Below, piece by piece: positions 7,434 to 7,881 of a DNA stretch of 7,881 nt. Below the pieces are notes generated by a model that was given only the letters and a program-made list of their open reading frames with translations, did no database searches and had not been told where the DNA came from. Positions within the stretch are counted from its first letter, which is position 1, and the number at the start of each line of letters is the position of its first letter. The position numbers were made by a program, and so were the translations under genes. This DNA comes from Porphyromonadaceae bacterium UBA3318 (GTDB lineage: Bacteria; Bacteroidota; Bacteroidia; Bacteroidales; Muribaculaceae): assembly GCA_002361235.1 (NCBI GenBank), contig DESI01000070.1, positions 1-7,881 on the forward strand, written 5' to 3'.

Positions 7434-7877
7434 ATGAAACATTTATGGAAATTCACGTTCGGAGCGCTTGCTCTCGCACTGGCTTCCTGCAGCAGCGAGG
7501 CACCCGCACCGAACAACGGCAATGACGCCGACGGCGACGTTTACGCCGCCCTGAGAATCAAGCTTCCCACCGGCACCCGCGCCGGCAAAGCCGGCCAGGA
7601 ATACGGCCAGGACTCCGAGAATTACGTCAGCAAGATACTTGTGGTGCTGACCACTAAGAACACCAGCGGCGACTACATCTTCCTTACCTACGACGAGGCG
7701 GACGCCATGGGTGGCGACCAGATTCCCGGCGACCATGAGACAACAGATGGCCAGACGCCCGTGAACGAGCTGAAATACACCCTCAACTTCAGCGCCAAGG
7801 ACATGGATCCCAGCGCGCTTGACGTGGCAGGCAGCAACGAAGGCGCGGATATATATGTATTTATTACTGTCCGCTAA
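7434..7877 (+). CDS. Major-fimbrillin (Mfa1/FimA-like) lipoprotein, N-terminal part ending at an early stop
   Basis: The start at 7434 is chosen because it gives a standard lipoprotein signal: K-H-L-W-K, a hydrophobic core, then L-A-S-C with Cys19. An ATG 36 bases upstream would add 12 polar residues. Next comes an acidic, Pro/Asn-rich linker, then a strand A-L-R-I-K-L-P-T-G-T-R-A-G with Arg49. P. gingivalis Mfa1 is processed at Arg49 and FimA at Arg46, so this matches stalk pilins well. The strand S-K-I-L-V-V-L-T-T and later A-D-I-Y-V-F-I fit the N-terminal domain of Mfa1-like proteins. The frame then hits TAA at 7875-7877, giving 147 residues where stalk fimbrillins usually have over 300. 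The coding sequence also turns abruptly AT-rich after about 7848. A frameshift, a recombination boundary or a sequence-end error is likely. It begins a new transcription unit 709 bases after the operon. Confidence 0.7.
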   Translation: MKHLWKFTFGALALALASCSSEAPAPNNGNDADGDVYAALRIKLPTGTRAGKAGQEYGQDSENYVSKILVVLTTKNTSGDYIFLTYDEADAMGGDQIPGDHETTDGQTPVNELKYTLNFSAKDMDPSALDVAGSNEGADIYVFITVR

Positions 7878-7881
7878 ACTT

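Overview
The window looks like Bacteroidales chromosomal DNA, probably from a gut-type member. The genes are GC-rich (a hand count of one line of the large central gene gives about 62%), while the long intergenic stretch is visibly AT-rich. Translation starts lack consistent Shine-Dalgarno sequences, and four of the five genes begin with lipoprotein signal peptides. All of the gene content is of the type V (FimA/Mfa1-class) pilus kind, which is characteristic of Bacteroidales. The genus cannot be fixed from this sequence.

Layout, all on the + strand. At 1-701 is the C-terminal two thirds of a FimB/Mfa2-family pilus anchor. At 757-2313, 2310-4727 and 4724-6724 are three lipoprotein fimbrial subunits. 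The second and third follow the gene before them through 4-base ATGA stop/start overlaps, so they are almost certainly one translationally coupled operon. A perfect 22-base tandem repeat fills most of the short gap between the anchor gene and the first subunit. At 6725-7433 is an AT-rich intergenic region of about 700 bases with no convincing gene. It contains palindromes and repeated GGACA/TGTCC elements. At 7434-7877 is a new lipoprotein gene resembling the N-terminal part of a major (stalk) fimbrillin, which meets a stop after 147 codons, four bases before the window ends.

Working together: the order anchor followed by three further subunits matches the known Porphyromonas gingivalis arrangements fimA-B-C-D-E and mfa1-2-3-4-5. 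The first gene would anchor or terminate the pilus and the next three would form its accessory or tip complex; a stalk gene would be expected just upstream of the window. The three accessory subunits share a pilin module of about 360 residues with landmarks at nearly identical positions: a lipobox Cys, a [ST]RA motif about 30 residues later, an R-x3-K strand and an RN-x2-Y strand. They then carry three unrelated C-terminal extensions of roughly 150, 430 and 300 residues. The middle one ends in a four-cysteine domain with a G-R-W-R-L-P-T motif that resembles C-type-lectin/FGE-like or FISUMP-type domains, which makes it the best candidate for the adhesive tip.

The points most worth following up are the modular tip complex, the lectin-like tail with a locally AT-rich linker, the tandem repeat running into a start codon, the palindrome-rich region upstream of the second fimbrillin, and the abrupt stop in that fimbrillin. 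The pilus class itself is known; no wholly new system is claimed.
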